DNA from: Rhodospirillaceae bacterium
GTDB lineage: Bacteria > Pseudomonadota > Alphaproteobacteria > GCA-2731375
Length of the DNA: 35,772 nucleotides
Assembly: GCA_018667855.1 (NCBI GenBank)
Contig: JABIRL010000175.1
Span: 1-35,772, forward strand
Direction of reading: 5' to 3'
Made by a program: the position numbers and the translations under genes. Below the pieces are notes generated by a model. The model did not search any database. It was not told the origin of the DNA and worked only from the letters and a program-made list of their open reading frames with translations. This document shows positions 8,417 to 16,773 of this stretch, one piece after another; position 1 is the first letter of the stretch, and the number at the start of each line of letters is the position of its first letter.

Positions 8417-8857
8417 ATGAATGACATTTCCCCAGCTGCCTCCGCCTCCGCCGGCACCTCGACCAACCAACCACCCAGTCTGCAGGTCGAGAATATTGAG
8501 CGGGGGATCGGCAGCGCCACGGCGACCTTCAATGCCGGACCGGAGCATCTGAATATCAAGGGCATGTTGCACGGCGGTATTATCGCCGGTTTGATGGATG
8601 TGATCATGGCGATAGGCGCCGGTTCTCATCCGGATCCCGCCAAGCGCCGCTTTTCTATTACCCTTAGCCTGTCCATGAATTTTATTGGTAGTGCCGGGCA
8701 GGGGCCGCTGGCTCTGCGGGCGGAAACCGTCGGCGGCGGCAAAAGGACCTGCTTCTGCGAGAGCCGTATCGAAGATGCCGTCGGTAATCTGATCGCGACG
8801 GCCCAAGGTGCCTTCAAATTGATGGATGCAGGTTCGGAGCGTGCCGCGAATTCCTAA
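8417..8857 (+). CDS. PaaI-type hotdog-fold thioesterase
   Basis: The protein has 146 residues from the ATG at 8417, with AAGGGG upstream as the ribosome-binding site; the open frame extends to 8324 but the added residues overlap the crotonase remnant and do not look like protein. The GMLHGGIIAGLMDVIM segment is the HGG motif and long central helix of the hotdog fold; the loop FSITLSLSMNFIGSA and the C-terminal VGNLIATAQGAFKLM strand complete it. Relatives hydrolyse aromatic or medium-chain acyl-CoA thioesters. Its TAA stop overlaps the TAG of the convergent methyltransferase. A small direct repeat, gctttgta twice, lies just upstream near 8384-8400. Confidence 0.82.
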   Translation: MNDISPAASASAGTSTNQPPSLQVENIERGIGSATATFNAGPEHLNIKGMLHGGIIAGLMDVIMAIGAGSHPDPAKRRFSITLSLSMNFIGSAGQGPLALRAETVGGGKRTCFCESRIEDAVGNLIATAQGAFKLMDAGSERAANS

Positions 8858-9639
8858 ACGGCCCGCGCCGTAATCACCGCCAGATTGGCCATCTGCGCCG
8901 GCGCCATGACCATTGCCGTGCGTTGGGCAATCGTGCCGGCCAGGTTGAAACGATAGCCCTGCCCCCTGGCGGCGCTTTCGTTAAAGACCCGCTGACTGGC
9001 GTGGCGCAGGAAGGCGTACTTGTACAGAAACGACATGTTCTCGACATACTCGATAGCCATGACCTCGAACCCGGTATCGCCAACAAGGGATCTGAATTCT
9101 CTACTGGTCAGGTTCAGCTTGTGAAACCGTCGCGGACCCTCGGGCATGGCGCGTTCCGCCATATTGTCCGTTACCCGGTTCTGCAGATTATCCAGGCGCA
9201 TGCTGGCGCACAGCAGGCCGCCGGGTTTTAGAATGCGGCGGGTATCCGCCATGGCCTCTTCCAGGTGGGCTTCAAGGCCGTGGTACAGGCCAAACGCCAG
9301 CACGGCGGAAAAGCTGCCATCGGGAAACGGCAGTTTGGTGATGTCGCCGGCCGCCATGGGAACTGTGGGATCCTCACCCTTGATCGCGGCCAGAACCGAG
9401 GCGATGAAATCCAGACCGATGATAGAGACGCCCCGTTCGTGATAGTGGCGCAGCACACGGCCCGCGCCACATCCCGCTTCCAGTACTGGGCCATCGGGGC
9501 GGGGGGCCTTGATGACGGCCTCCGCGTAGCGGCCGGGATAGCGATCCAGGTTGATCGCGCCGCTGTCGACGGCTACGCCATCCCAGCGGCGCTGCCAATA
9601 ATCCTGGCTGCCGCCGTGGGCGCGATAGCTAATCCGCAT
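8854..9639 (-). CDS. Class I SAM-dependent methyltransferase
   Basis: The 261-residue protein has a Rossmann-like methyltransferase core: motif I VLEAGCGAG at residues 52-60, an acidic end of strand 2 in IIGLDF, motif II-like AGDITKLPFPDGSFSAVLAFG, and motif III-like ILKPGGLL. The C-terminal third (YRFNLAGTIAQRT...) is a substrate-capping region I cannot assign. It is the last gene of the five-gene set that begins with the PEP-synthase-like kinase, and overlaps the formyltransferase-like gene by 11 bases, so it is translationally coupled. In Campylobacter phosphoramidate clusters a methyltransferase makes the O-methyl group, which fits but does not prove a similar job. The acceptor could equally be a sugar or peptide. 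Confidence 0.85.
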   Translation of the reverse strand: MRISYRAHGGSQDYWQRRWDGVAVDSGAINLDRYPGRYAEAVIKAPRPDGPVLEAGCGAGRVLRHYHERGVSIIGLDFIASVLAAIKGEDPTVPMAAGDITKLPFPDGSFSAVLAFGLYHGLEAHLEEAMADTRRILKPGGLLCASMRLDNLQNRVTDNMAERAMPEGPRRFHKLNLTSREFRSLVGDTGFEVMAIEYVENMSFLYKYAFLRHASQRVFNESAARGQGYRFNLAGTIAQRTAMVMAPAQMANLAVITARAV

Positions 9640-10357
9640 CGCGGGCTTCCAGGTTGAGAATGGCGAGATGTTTCAATAGCGGATGCACCACGTAGTAGTC
9701 GGTGCCTTCGTCGGGGACTTCAATGTGATCAAGCCGTCCGGTCTTTTGCCAGGCGGCCACAACATCCGCCATCAAGTCGGCGCGGATGGCGGAATCATAG
9801 AAATAATCGATGTCCAGGCCCGGGGGAGGTGCGGGATATCGCCGCCGCGCGACAACGGGGCCGCGGTCAATGGCCGGTACCAATTGCAGGACCGAGACGC
9901 CGCAGCCTTCCCCCGCCAGCAGGCTGTAGTAAATCGTGGTGCTGCCCCGATAGTCGGGCAGCCAACCGGAATGAGCATGCAGAAATGGCGGGCTCGCCGC
10001 CAACAGCGTCCGCCCGACCAGCTGGCCGCCGTACCCGGAATAGATTACCAAATCCGCTTCTGTGTCTTTCATCGCCCCGAGGAGGACGGGATCATTCACG
10101 CTTTCGGCTTCGATCTGCTGAATATGTTCGGTCAGCCCGACAAGGGACCGCATCACCGATATATGGGGATCAGGCAGCGCGACCGCCGTTGCCGTCTCCG
10201 GGCGTTGTGGCAGCGTTGCCTTGCCCGGTTGTGCGGCACCGGGACGGTCGAACAGGATTGCCGCCGACAGCTCGATACCACGGGCCGCCAGCGCCTGGGC
10301 ATAGGCCTGGCTGCGCGGTGTGTTCGCGGCGAGGAACAGAATATTGCTGGCGCTCAT
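9629..10357 (-). CDS. Formyltransferase-fold protein with altered catalytic motif
   Basis: The 242-residue protein resembles the catalytic domain of methionyl-tRNA formyltransferase and of sugar N-formyltransferases. The signature HSGWLPDYRGSTTIYYSLLAGE (residues 129-150) aligns with the HGSLLPKYRG block, and IDRGP with the LDTGP block that holds the catalytic Asp (Asp164). The family's catalytic triad is Asn-x-His plus Asp; here the Asn position is His127 (FLHAH), with His129 and Asp164 kept. The usual N-terminal folate-binding SLLP-type strand is weak. It may therefore transfer something other than formyl, use a different donor, or be a modified sugar formyltransferase. ATGA overlap joins it to the upstream unknown gene. 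Confidence 0.72.
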   Translation of the reverse strand: MSASNILFLAANTPRSQAYAQALAARGIELSAAILFDRPGAAQPGKATLPQRPETATAVALPDPHISVMRSLVGLTEHIQQIEAESVNDPVLLGAMKDTEADLVIYSGYGGQLVGRTLLAASPPFLHAHSGWLPDYRGSTTIYYSLLAGEGCGVSVLQLVPAIDRGPVVARRRYPAPPPGLDIDYFYDSAIRADLMADVVAAWQKTGRLDHIEVPDEGTDYYVVHPLLKHLAILNLEARDAD

Positions 10358-10902
10358 GTCGTAATGCCTTTTTCCGATATCAGGGCATCAATGAGGTTCT
10401 GTTCATTCGCCAGGTGCCAGGCGAGACGGGCCGACAAATCCGGCGTCAGGTTGGCGGTGCAGGCACAAAGGGTGTCGAGGCACTTCAGATAAACATTGAG
10501 ATGGCGTAGCGCGCGGCCTTCGTCATACAGCGTGGCAAACAGATCCGCGGCCCGCATATAAAGGGCTAGGGAATGCCGTTCAGTCTTGTCCAAGGCACGA
10601 AAGGCCTCGTCATAGCCGTTGTGCACCCGCTTGTGGATTTCGAATTTCTTGACGAAGGCTTCGGCCAAATCTTCTTCCTTCTGCAAGGCGCGCTCCAATA
10701 GATCGACGCTTAGCTGGGATTTCGGATCCGCGTCTTTTGCCGCTGCAGGTGGTGGGGGCGGTGCAGGCGCGGGCAGTCGGTCCCGGACTGTTGAACGTTG
10801 ATGGCGCCAGGCGGCGATAAAAGCCGTGCCGCCATATTCGCTGTAGAAATAACTATTCGGCGTTTCGATCAGATCGCCGGTGGCATACGGATAGCTGGTC
10901 AC
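10354..10902 (-). CDS. Unknown protein with Pro/Ala-rich linker
   Basis: The 182-residue protein is not recognised. The start is GTG at 10902, overlapping the kinase stop as GTGA. Residues 1-35 include an aromatic-rich stretch (YPYATGD, NSYFYSEYGG), then a flexible Pro/Ala linker at about residues 43-58, and then a helical domain of about 120 residues (LLERALQKEEDLAEAFV, YMRAADLFATLYDEG) with three closely spaced cysteines in the CLDTLCAC segment. No signal peptide or membrane segment is seen. Its place between two enzymes, coupled on both sides by four-base overlaps, says it belongs to the same pathway; a carrier, scaffold or accessory subunit is possible. Confidence 0.7.
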   Translation of the reverse strand: MTSYPYATGDLIETPNSYFYSEYGGTAFIAAWRHQRSTVRDRLPAPAPPPPPAAAKDADPKSQLSVDLLERALQKEEDLAEAFVKKFEIHKRVHNGYDEAFRALDKTERHSLALYMRAADLFATLYDEGRALRHLNVYLKCLDTLCACTANLTPDLSARLAWHLANEQNLIDALISEKGITT

Positions 10903-11420
10903 TTCATGATTCCGATTTTTGACAATATTTCGCCGGCGACGGCAACAGCGTCCAGGCGGGGGCCATCGTTTCGGATCACCAGGTCGGGATTTTCCGGCCT
11001 GGGAAAGGGAATATCGATGCCCACGACGTTGCCTTCGTCGCCCCGCCGGGCAGCGGCATAAAGGCCCTTGCCGTCGCGGGCTTCAAGGTCCGCCAGGGGT
11101 GCATCGACGAAGGCTTCGAAATAGCTGCTGAAACGGCTGCGGTTGGCGGCCAGGATATCGGGAAAGATGCACAGGATGCTGACCACGGCATTGATGTTCT
11201 GTTTGTCCAGCCAGGCGCTCATGGCGGTGATGCGTTCGGCGTTGATGCGGCGGCCTTCCAGGGTATAGGGTTCGGTGCCCCGGTCATGTTGAAAAATCTC
11301 CCGCACCTCGTCACCGTCGATCAAAACGGTGGCCGGGTCGTGATCCTGCCAGCGGCGATGCAGCTCGCGTGCGACGGTCGTTTTTCCGGCCCCCGACAGG
11401 CCCACCAGCCAGACAATCAT
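10899..11420 (-). CDS. CysC-like (adenylylsulfate kinase family) small-molecule kinase
   Basis: The 173-residue protein is a P-loop kinase of the APS kinase family. Walker A is GLSGAGKTT (residues 7-15), DGDEVR follows strand 2, and the C-terminal block DGKGLYAAARRGDEGNVVGIDIPFPRP matches the family's DPKGLY...GIDDPYE block. It is shorter than CysC, and the middle phosphosulfate-binding region (FVxPLGRDRQENV in CysC) is not kept. No cysN, cysD or cysH is nearby, so sulfate activation is unlikely. The same family includes the Campylobacter enzyme that phosphorylates CDP-phosphoramidate on the ribose 3'-OH; that role fits the neighbouring PEP-synthase-like gene. AAGG lies ahead of the ATG. Confidence 0.8.
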   Translation of the reverse strand: MIVWLVGLSGAGKTTVARELHRRWQDHDPATVLIDGDEVREIFQHDRGTEPYTLEGRRINAERITAMSAWLDKQNINAVVSILCIFPDILAANRSRFSSYFEAFVDAPLADLEARDGKGLYAAARRGDEGNVVGIDIPFPRPENPDLVIRNDGPRLDAVAVAGEILSKIGIMK

Positions 11421-11436
11421 GGCATACCTTTCCGGC

Positions 11437-13833
11437 TCAATCTCTCAGGCCATCGGCGGGACGAACGTGGTTTTCGGCGCAGTTGATTTCGATCGCTGTC
11501 GCCGTACACAAGCGGTCAAAAATCTGTTCGCCGCAGCCAATGGCGGCGGGAATGGCAAATTCGGTACAACGGATCGCCATGTGCGAATTGACGCCGCCAT
11601 ATTTGGTCACCAAGCCTGCGATACCATAAGCAAAGATCCAATCAAAGCCCGGGTCGGCATTTTCGATCAAGACAACGGCACCGGCCATGTTGTCGGGCAC
11701 GCGATCATGACCGCCAAGCTGTAGTCCATGGCCGCGAACGCTTTTGTGGGTAATGAAATTGGGCTCGCTCAATCGCAGGGGCACCACATGAACATCCTGG
11801 GCCTTGGCCAGAATTTGCGGCAGGCGCAGGGCCTTCGTCATATCGTGGCGTTGCCGACCTGCTTCGGCCAGGGGCTTTAAATGATGCTCCACATCGCTTT
11901 CGTTGATCTCGACCAAGGTATCGAGGATATCGCGAATTTCCAAATAGGACAGCTCGTCCCGGCTCAGCCCAACACTTTCACCCCAAGCCGCGATGCCTTC
12001 CAGGGCATCGGAAAGATTTCGGGTAAAGACGAATTTTGCATATTCCCGGGCCGCCGTCGCCTCTCGGATATAGTCAAACAGCGCCGCTGCCGTCAGGTCG
12101 AAGCCCCGATCAGATAATAACGCATCAACATTCTGAATTTGGATAGCCGTCGGCGCAAATTGAGCCGGCGCCGCCGGCGCGGTAAGAGGGGCCGTATCGG
12201 CGAAGAGGTCTTCGCGCTGATCATAACGGGGGGAAAGTATATCGTAGGAACCAGGACGCAGATGGCCATAACGTTGTAAAAAATCAACCCGTGACAATGC
12301 GCCGGCGGCAAGTTCGCGGCAATCGTCCGCCAATTCGCCGGCGACCGTGCGTACCGAAGCCATCAAGGCATCCGCCTGGGCGTTATTTAAAGCGTCGCGA
12401 TCGACCAGGGATCGCAACAGGGCCTGTGCAATGAAGGCATGCCGCGCCAGGATCGAAAAAGGTATGGTGCCAAGGGTTATGCAGTCCTCCAACAGTGCCG
12501 CCACGCCGGCCAAATCGGTGGGTTGACGGCGGGCCAGATCCTGCCTCAAATTGCTCAGCTCCTCGATTTTGGCCAGTTCCCCGGCCACGGAGGCGGCCTC
12601 GCCCCGCAACAGAGATCCGGTAAGTTCGGACAAGGCATCGCGAAATGCGGCCGTCTCGTCTTTGTTCAGGGCGCCTGGAGATTGCGCGGCCAGCCGTTCC
12701 TCGAAATCAAAAGCTAGCGCGGTTATGGCGACATCAAACTCGACTTTGTCATGCAGCTGATGATAAGCGGACAGTCGATTTAACCAGGCGTTCACCAGCT
12801 TTTCCGCGATCCCCTCATCCAGGCCGGCGGGCAAAAAGGAATGAAAACTCAGGCGCACATCGATATAGGGCTGCCCGCCCAACGAGACCAAAAGCGGCAT
12901 ACCGTTCGGTTCGCTGTAACCCATCTGGCCCCGCGCCTGGCGCCAGGCCCGATCGGTAATCAAATGACGATAAAGCGACAGGGCCAGGGGGCGGGGCGCC
13001 CGGCCGATCATCTCGGCCGGGTTCCAGTCCGGCATCTGGCCAAAGATGGAGCGGCGGCCATGGATGCCGGCCATGGGCGCGAAGCGGCTCTGCACGAAGG
13101 CCCGGATTCGGCCAATGGCTTCATCGACCCGGCCCGGCATTTCATCGTCCGGTGTTGGTTGCGCCGTCATCCGGCGAACTTGCAGAAGATGAACGCCCAG
13201 ATCCCGGTCCACGGCGAATTCTATATCCAGACCCTGACCGGGGATGGCCAACTCCAATTCCACGGTCGCGGCCAATAGAGCCTGGAAACGTGGGGACTGC
13301 ACGGCATCCAGCGCGCCGCGATGAACCACCAGGGTCCGGTTGGAATAGACGCCGCCGGAGGTCACCGTGTCGGTACGCCCGGTTTCGTCATCATAGTTGA
13401 TGACGTAATAAGGTCCGCCGGTGTTGAGATCGTGGGTGAACAGCACCCCGCTCATCAATACATCGCGGAGCATGGATTGGATCAACACCTGGTCCTCTCC
13501 GTCATCGGACGTCCGATCATAGGAGGCGATGACCTGATTGATGGCGCCGCGTAAGGCATCCGGGGTGGCTGCGATATCGCCTATGGAATCGAACCGGCCC
13601 GCCATGCTGCCAACTTCACCATCCTCGCCCTGCGCCGAGGAGCGCACGATAACCACGTCGTCGGCGAAGTGATCCTCAAGCTCCCGCAACTGGCGATCAG
13701 GGTCGATCCGCCATTCCGAGACAGTGAAATGCCGTGATCTGGGCACCTTGAATAGCGTCAAAAGAGGCGCGATCCGTATCAGGGATTCGGCTTTGGTGCC
13801 GAAGCTAAATGTCTGACCGCTGCTGGATGTCAT
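11437..13833 (-). CDS. PEP-synthase-like phosphotransferase (possible L-glutamine kinase type)
   Basis: The 798-residue protein has the layout of three-domain phosphotransferases that pass the ATP beta-phosphate through a swivelling histidine. The N-terminal ATP-grasp part shows VIVRSSAQGED (residues 61-71), GVLFTHDLNTGGPYYVINYD and LDIEFAVD...LLQVRRM. The C-terminal domain shows KYGGVNSHMAIRCTEFAIP, in which His751 is the expected phosphohistidine. It lacks the large PEP/pyruvate TIM barrel, so it is not PEP synthase; the middle (residues about 240-690) is a helical acceptor domain. This is the layout of rifampin phosphotransferase and of the Campylobacter L-glutamine kinase that starts phosphoramidate synthesis. 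The N-terminal FGTKAESLIRIAPLL and the adjacent CysC-like gene favour the latter. Substrate unproven. Confidence 0.82.
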   Translation of the reverse strand: MTSSSGQTFSFGTKAESLIRIAPLLTLFKVPRSRHFTVSEWRIDPDRQLRELEDHFADDVVIVRSSAQGEDGEVGSMAGRFDSIGDIAATPDALRGAINQVIASYDRTSDDGEDQVLIQSMLRDVLMSGVLFTHDLNTGGPYYVINYDDETGRTDTVTSGGVYSNRTLVVHRGALDAVQSPRFQALLAATVELELAIPGQGLDIEFAVDRDLGVHLLQVRRMTAQPTPDDEMPGRVDEAIGRIRAFVQSRFAPMAGIHGRRSIFGQMPDWNPAEMIGRAPRPLALSLYRHLITDRAWRQARGQMGYSEPNGMPLLVSLGGQPYIDVRLSFHSFLPAGLDEGIAEKLVNAWLNRLSAYHQLHDKVEFDVAITALAFDFEERLAAQSPGALNKDETAAFRDALSELTGSLLRGEAASVAGELAKIEELSNLRQDLARRQPTDLAGVAALLEDCITLGTIPFSILARHAFIAQALLRSLVDRDALNNAQADALMASVRTVAGELADDCRELAAGALSRVDFLQRYGHLRPGSYDILSPRYDQREDLFADTAPLTAPAAPAQFAPTAIQIQNVDALLSDRGFDLTAAALFDYIREATAAREYAKFVFTRNLSDALEGIAAWGESVGLSRDELSYLEIRDILDTLVEINESDVEHHLKPLAEAGRQRHDMTKALRLPQILAKAQDVHVVPLRLSEPNFITHKSVRGHGLQLGGHDRVPDNMAGAVVLIENADPGFDWIFAYGIAGLVTKYGGVNSHMAIRCTEFAIPAAIGCGEQIFDRLCTATAIEINCAENHVRPADGLRD

Positions 13834-13854
13834 GGCTGCAAAGATCCGCCGTTC

Positions 13855-14064
13855 CTATTTTTTGCGGACGCAGCTATCCCAAAAATCGTACCAAACCAGG
13901 CCCAGGGAAAAGGCGACGATAAACCAAAACGGCAGGCCGCCCCAAAAACCGGCGGCACCGGAAGATATGCTCTCCGCCAAGCCAATGATGAAGATCATCA
14001 GCAAAAGGGAGCCCGCCGCCCCGGATATAAGATCAATGCGTCGTTTGGACATTATCTTCGCCAT
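13855..14064 (-). CDS. Small two-helix membrane protein
   Basis: The 69-residue protein starts at the ATG at 14064 with AAGG upstream; an internal ATG gives a 65-residue alternative (MSKRRIDL). Two hydrophobic segments are clear, LLLMIFIIGLAESI and LPFWFIVAFSLGLVWYDFW, separated by a short Gly/Ser-rich loop, with basic residues at both ends (KRR, RKK) that suggest both termini face the cytoplasm. The family is not recognised. It lies 31 bases after the amidase and 21 bases before the PEP-synthase-like gene on the same strand, so it may be cotranscribed with either. Low complexity of the frame keeps some doubt. Confidence 0.62.
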   Translation of the reverse strand: MAKIMSKRRIDLISGAAGSLLLMIFIIGLAESISSGAAGFWGGLPFWFIVAFSLGLVWYDFWDSCVRKK

Positions 14065-14095
14065 CTTCGCCTTTGCAATTCTTATAAGCCGCGGC

Positions 14096-15415
14096 CTAGC
14101 TTTGATCCAGGAAATTCAACAGCCATTGTGCCGTGCGGCACAAGCGGTCGTCTTCCTCCAACCCGGCCACCAGCTGTACACCAATGGGCAGCCCGTCCGC
14201 GCCCTCCAGTATGGGCAGGGTCAGGCTCGGCAGGCCGCAGAACGTCCATAGAATGCAGAAAATAGAATCCCCGGTATGTTCCAGGCCCAAGGGGGCCTGG
14301 CCCGTTGCCGCCGGCGTCAATATGGCGTCGAAATCATGGGACAGTTCCGCGAAAAAGGACCTGGCGGCCTCTCTCGCCGCAAGAGAGTGGCCATATTCCT
14401 CATCACTGGGGTCCAGAGCATTTTGCTTCACCTCCAGAAAATATGGATTTGGCTCCCGGGCGTAAGCCTGGTCCAGATGACGGCGCAGCTCGTATTGATG
14501 AATGACCCGGTGATGGTCGATAATATTGCCTAAGGATTCCGGCAGGGGGAAGGGTTCGACCTGATCACCCAGCACCTCGCGCAACTCCGCCAACCCCTCG
14601 CGGGCATCGTCGTCCAGGCGATCTTCGAACGGTAGATCAAACCAGACGAAATTCGGCTCTAATGGCGCTTCGGCCAGGGCACCGGCGCTCAGGTTCGGCT
14701 TGGCCCTGGCATAGGTCATTCCGTCGGCGGCGTCATGGCCGCTCAGGGCATCCGTCAACATTGCCACATCTTGTAGAGTGCGCCCGAAGACACCGATCTG
14801 GTCGAGACTTTCCGACGTTTCCAGGGTCCCCGCGCGGGAGATCATGCCCTGGCTGGGTTTCAAGCCGATGACGCCGCAAAAGGATGCCGGGCGGATCACC
14901 GAGCCGCCCGTTTGACTGCCCACGGCCAAGGGGACATGGCCCGCCGCCACCGCCGCCGCCGAGCCCGAGGACGAACCCCCCGGCGTATGAGCGGGATTGT
15001 GCGGATTGGTGGTCGGGCCCGGCGAGAGAAAGGTGAACTCGGTTGTGACGTTCTTGCCCAGGATCACCGCGCCGGCTTCCCGAAGCTTGGCGACCAGCGT
15101 GGCATCGGCGAGGGGTTGGCGGCCGGCGAAGGCGGATGCACCATATTCGGTCGGCATATCCGCGGTATCGATGATGTCCTTGATGCCCACCGGAATACCG
15201 TGCAACGGCCCCATGGGTTTGCCGTTGGTGCGCGCCTCGTCTAGGGCCTTGGCCTGGGCCAGCGCGTGGGCTTCGTCCAAATGGGCCCAGGCCTTGACCA
15301 CTCCATCCGTCTGCGCGATCCGCTCGAGGCAATCACGCACCAGATCCTGCGAGGTGATTTCCCCCGCCTTGATCTTGGCGACCAGATCGGTCGCTGTTTC
15401 CAGGCTAAGGGACAT
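14096..15415 (-). CDS. Amidase signature family hydrolase
   Basis: The protein has 439 residues from the ATG at 15415 (MSLSLETATDL); an upstream ATG at 15433 would add six. It carries the Ser-cisSer-Lys triad of the amidase signature family: Lys in GIPVGIKDIID, the GGSSSGSAAAVAAG block, and the nucleophile serine in GSQTGGSVIRPASF. Length and C-terminal layout match amidases that cleave small amides or biuret/allophanate-like compounds, and also GatA; the absence of gatB/gatC beside it argues against GatA. Overlap with dctM by 11 bases places it in the TRAP operon, so it probably acts on the imported compound or one of its products. The protein is cytoplasmic. Confidence 0.88.
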   Translation of the reverse strand: MSLSLETATDLVAKIKAGEITSQDLVRDCLERIAQTDGVVKAWAHLDEAHALAQAKALDEARTNGKPMGPLHGIPVGIKDIIDTADMPTEYGASAFAGRQPLADATLVAKLREAGAVILGKNVTTEFTFLSPGPTTNPHNPAHTPGGSSSGSAAAVAAGHVPLAVGSQTGGSVIRPASFCGVIGLKPSQGMISRAGTLETSESLDQIGVFGRTLQDVAMLTDALSGHDAADGMTYARAKPNLSAGALAEAPLEPNFVWFDLPFEDRLDDDAREGLAELREVLGDQVEPFPLPESLGNIIDHHRVIHQYELRRHLDQAYAREPNPYFLEVKQNALDPSDEEYGHSLAAREAARSFFAELSHDFDAILTPAATGQAPLGLEHTGDSIFCILWTFCGLPSLTLPILEGADGLPIGVQLVAGLEEDDRLCRTAQWLLNFLDQS

Positions 15416-16772
15416 AGACGCCGAATAATGCATCGGGCAGCCACAGGGCCAGACCCTGGAATTGATACATCAGGACCATGCAAAAGATCACGATGGCCAG
15501 ATAGGGCATGATGCCCTTGAATATCTGCACCAATTCGATCTGGGATTTCAGCACGCCCTTCAGATAATAGGCGGACATGGCCATGGGCGGGGTCAGGAAC
15601 GAGGTCTGCAGGTTCAGAGCAACCAACATAGCAAAGAAATACGGATTGACCCCGAAGGTATCAAGCATGGGCAGGAAGATCGGCACGAAGATGATCAGGA
15701 TTTCGGACCATTCCAACGGCCAGCCCAACAGGAAAATGACCAGTTGCGCCAGGACCAGGAATTGCCAGGGTTCCAGATTGAAGGACAGTATCCATTCCTC
15801 GATCACCGTATGCCCGCCCAGATAAGAAAACACCGAGGCGAAGGTCCAGGAGCCGACGAACAGCCAGCACACCATGGCGGTCGCCTTGGCGCACAGGAAC
15901 ACCGATTCCTTCATTTTCTCCCAGGTGAGGGAGCGGTACATGGCGGCCAGGACCACGGCGCCCAGGGCGCCCATGGCAGCGGCCTCGGCCGGGGTCGCCA
16001 AACCGCCCAGGATCGACCCCAGCACCAGCATAATCAATACGGTCAACGGTACGAACGAGGTCAGCAGGCTCAGATAGATTTCCCGCCTGGGCGGTATATC
16101 CTCGTCCTTGGGCATCGGCGCGAGCTCGGGGTTTATTTTCGCCCGTACGACGACATAGATAATATAGAAGCCCGCCAGCATGAAACCCGGGATCACCGCC
16201 GCAGCATAAAGGCGCAAGGGCGACAGCTCGGCGATGGCGGCATAGACGATCAACATGATCGACGGCGGGATCAGAATGCCCAGGGTGCCGCCGGCGCAAA
16301 TCACGCCAGAGGCAAATGTCTTGTCATAGTTGGCCGATACCATGGCCGGAAAGGCCAATAGTCCCATCAGCGTGACCACGGCGCCGACGATGCCGGAGGC
16401 GGTGGAAAACACGGCACAGGTGATCAACGCCGCGACGGCCATGGAACCCGGCAAGTTCCGGGCCGCCAGACGCAGGGAGGTGAATAGGCGATGGACGATA
16501 TTGGCCCGCTCCACCACATAGCCCATGAACAGAAATAACGGCACCGCGACAAGGGTGTCGTTCTCCATCACCGAATAAGTGTTCTGGTTGAGCAGATAAA
16601 AAATCTGATTGTCGAACAGATCGGAAAAGAACTCGATGCGATCGGAGTCATAATAGGCGTAGTAGCCAAAGGCGACGCCCATGGCCAGCAAGGTGAAGGC
16701 GATGGGGAAGCCGAACAGCACCAGCACGATGAACAGTGACAGCATGAAGATGGCGATTTCGGGATTGGACAT
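15405..16772 (-). CDS. dctM: TRAP transporter large permease (DctM)
   Basis: The 455-residue integral membrane protein is the large subunit of a tripartite ATP-independent periplasmic transporter. It starts at the ATG at 16772 (MSNPEIAIFMLSLF), one base after the dctQ stop; a longer frame to 16817 overlaps dctQ. Typical DctM features are LFGFPIAFTLLAMG near the start, the GxLGILIPPS motif (GGTLGILIPPSIMLIVY), LATPAEAAAMGALGA and LTPPMAMSAYYLKG near the end, and about 12 hydrophobic segments. It is the ion-coupled solute channel. Sequence style agrees with the mannitol/chloroaromatic-type TRAP branch, in which the binding protein often recognises oxo-acids or aromatic acids. Confidence 0.92.
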   Translation of the reverse strand: MSNPEIAIFMLSLFIVLVLFGFPIAFTLLAMGVAFGYYAYYDSDRIEFFSDLFDNQIFYLLNQNTYSVMENDTLVAVPLFLFMGYVVERANIVHRLFTSLRLAARNLPGSMAVAALITCAVFSTASGIVGAVVTLMGLLAFPAMVSANYDKTFASGVICAGGTLGILIPPSIMLIVYAAIAELSPLRLYAAAVIPGFMLAGFYIIYVVVRAKINPELAPMPKDEDIPPRREIYLSLLTSFVPLTVLIMLVLGSILGGLATPAEAAAMGALGAVVLAAMYRSLTWEKMKESVFLCAKATAMVCWLFVGSWTFASVFSYLGGHTVIEEWILSFNLEPWQFLVLAQLVIFLLGWPLEWSEILIIFVPIFLPMLDTFGVNPYFFAMLVALNLQTSFLTPPMAMSAYYLKGVLKSQIELVQIFKGIMPYLAIVIFCMVLMYQFQGLALWLPDALFGVYVP

Positions 16773-16773
16773 C

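Noticed and set aside
10899-11420. Adenylylsulfate kinase for sulfate assimilation
   Set aside because: No other sulfate-assimilation gene is present, the central FVxPL region is not kept, and the neighbours point to another pathway.
15462-16361. 299-codon plus-strand open frame rich in Gln, His and Gly
   Set aside because: It lies opposite dctM and its composition is what reverse-complemented membrane protein codons give.
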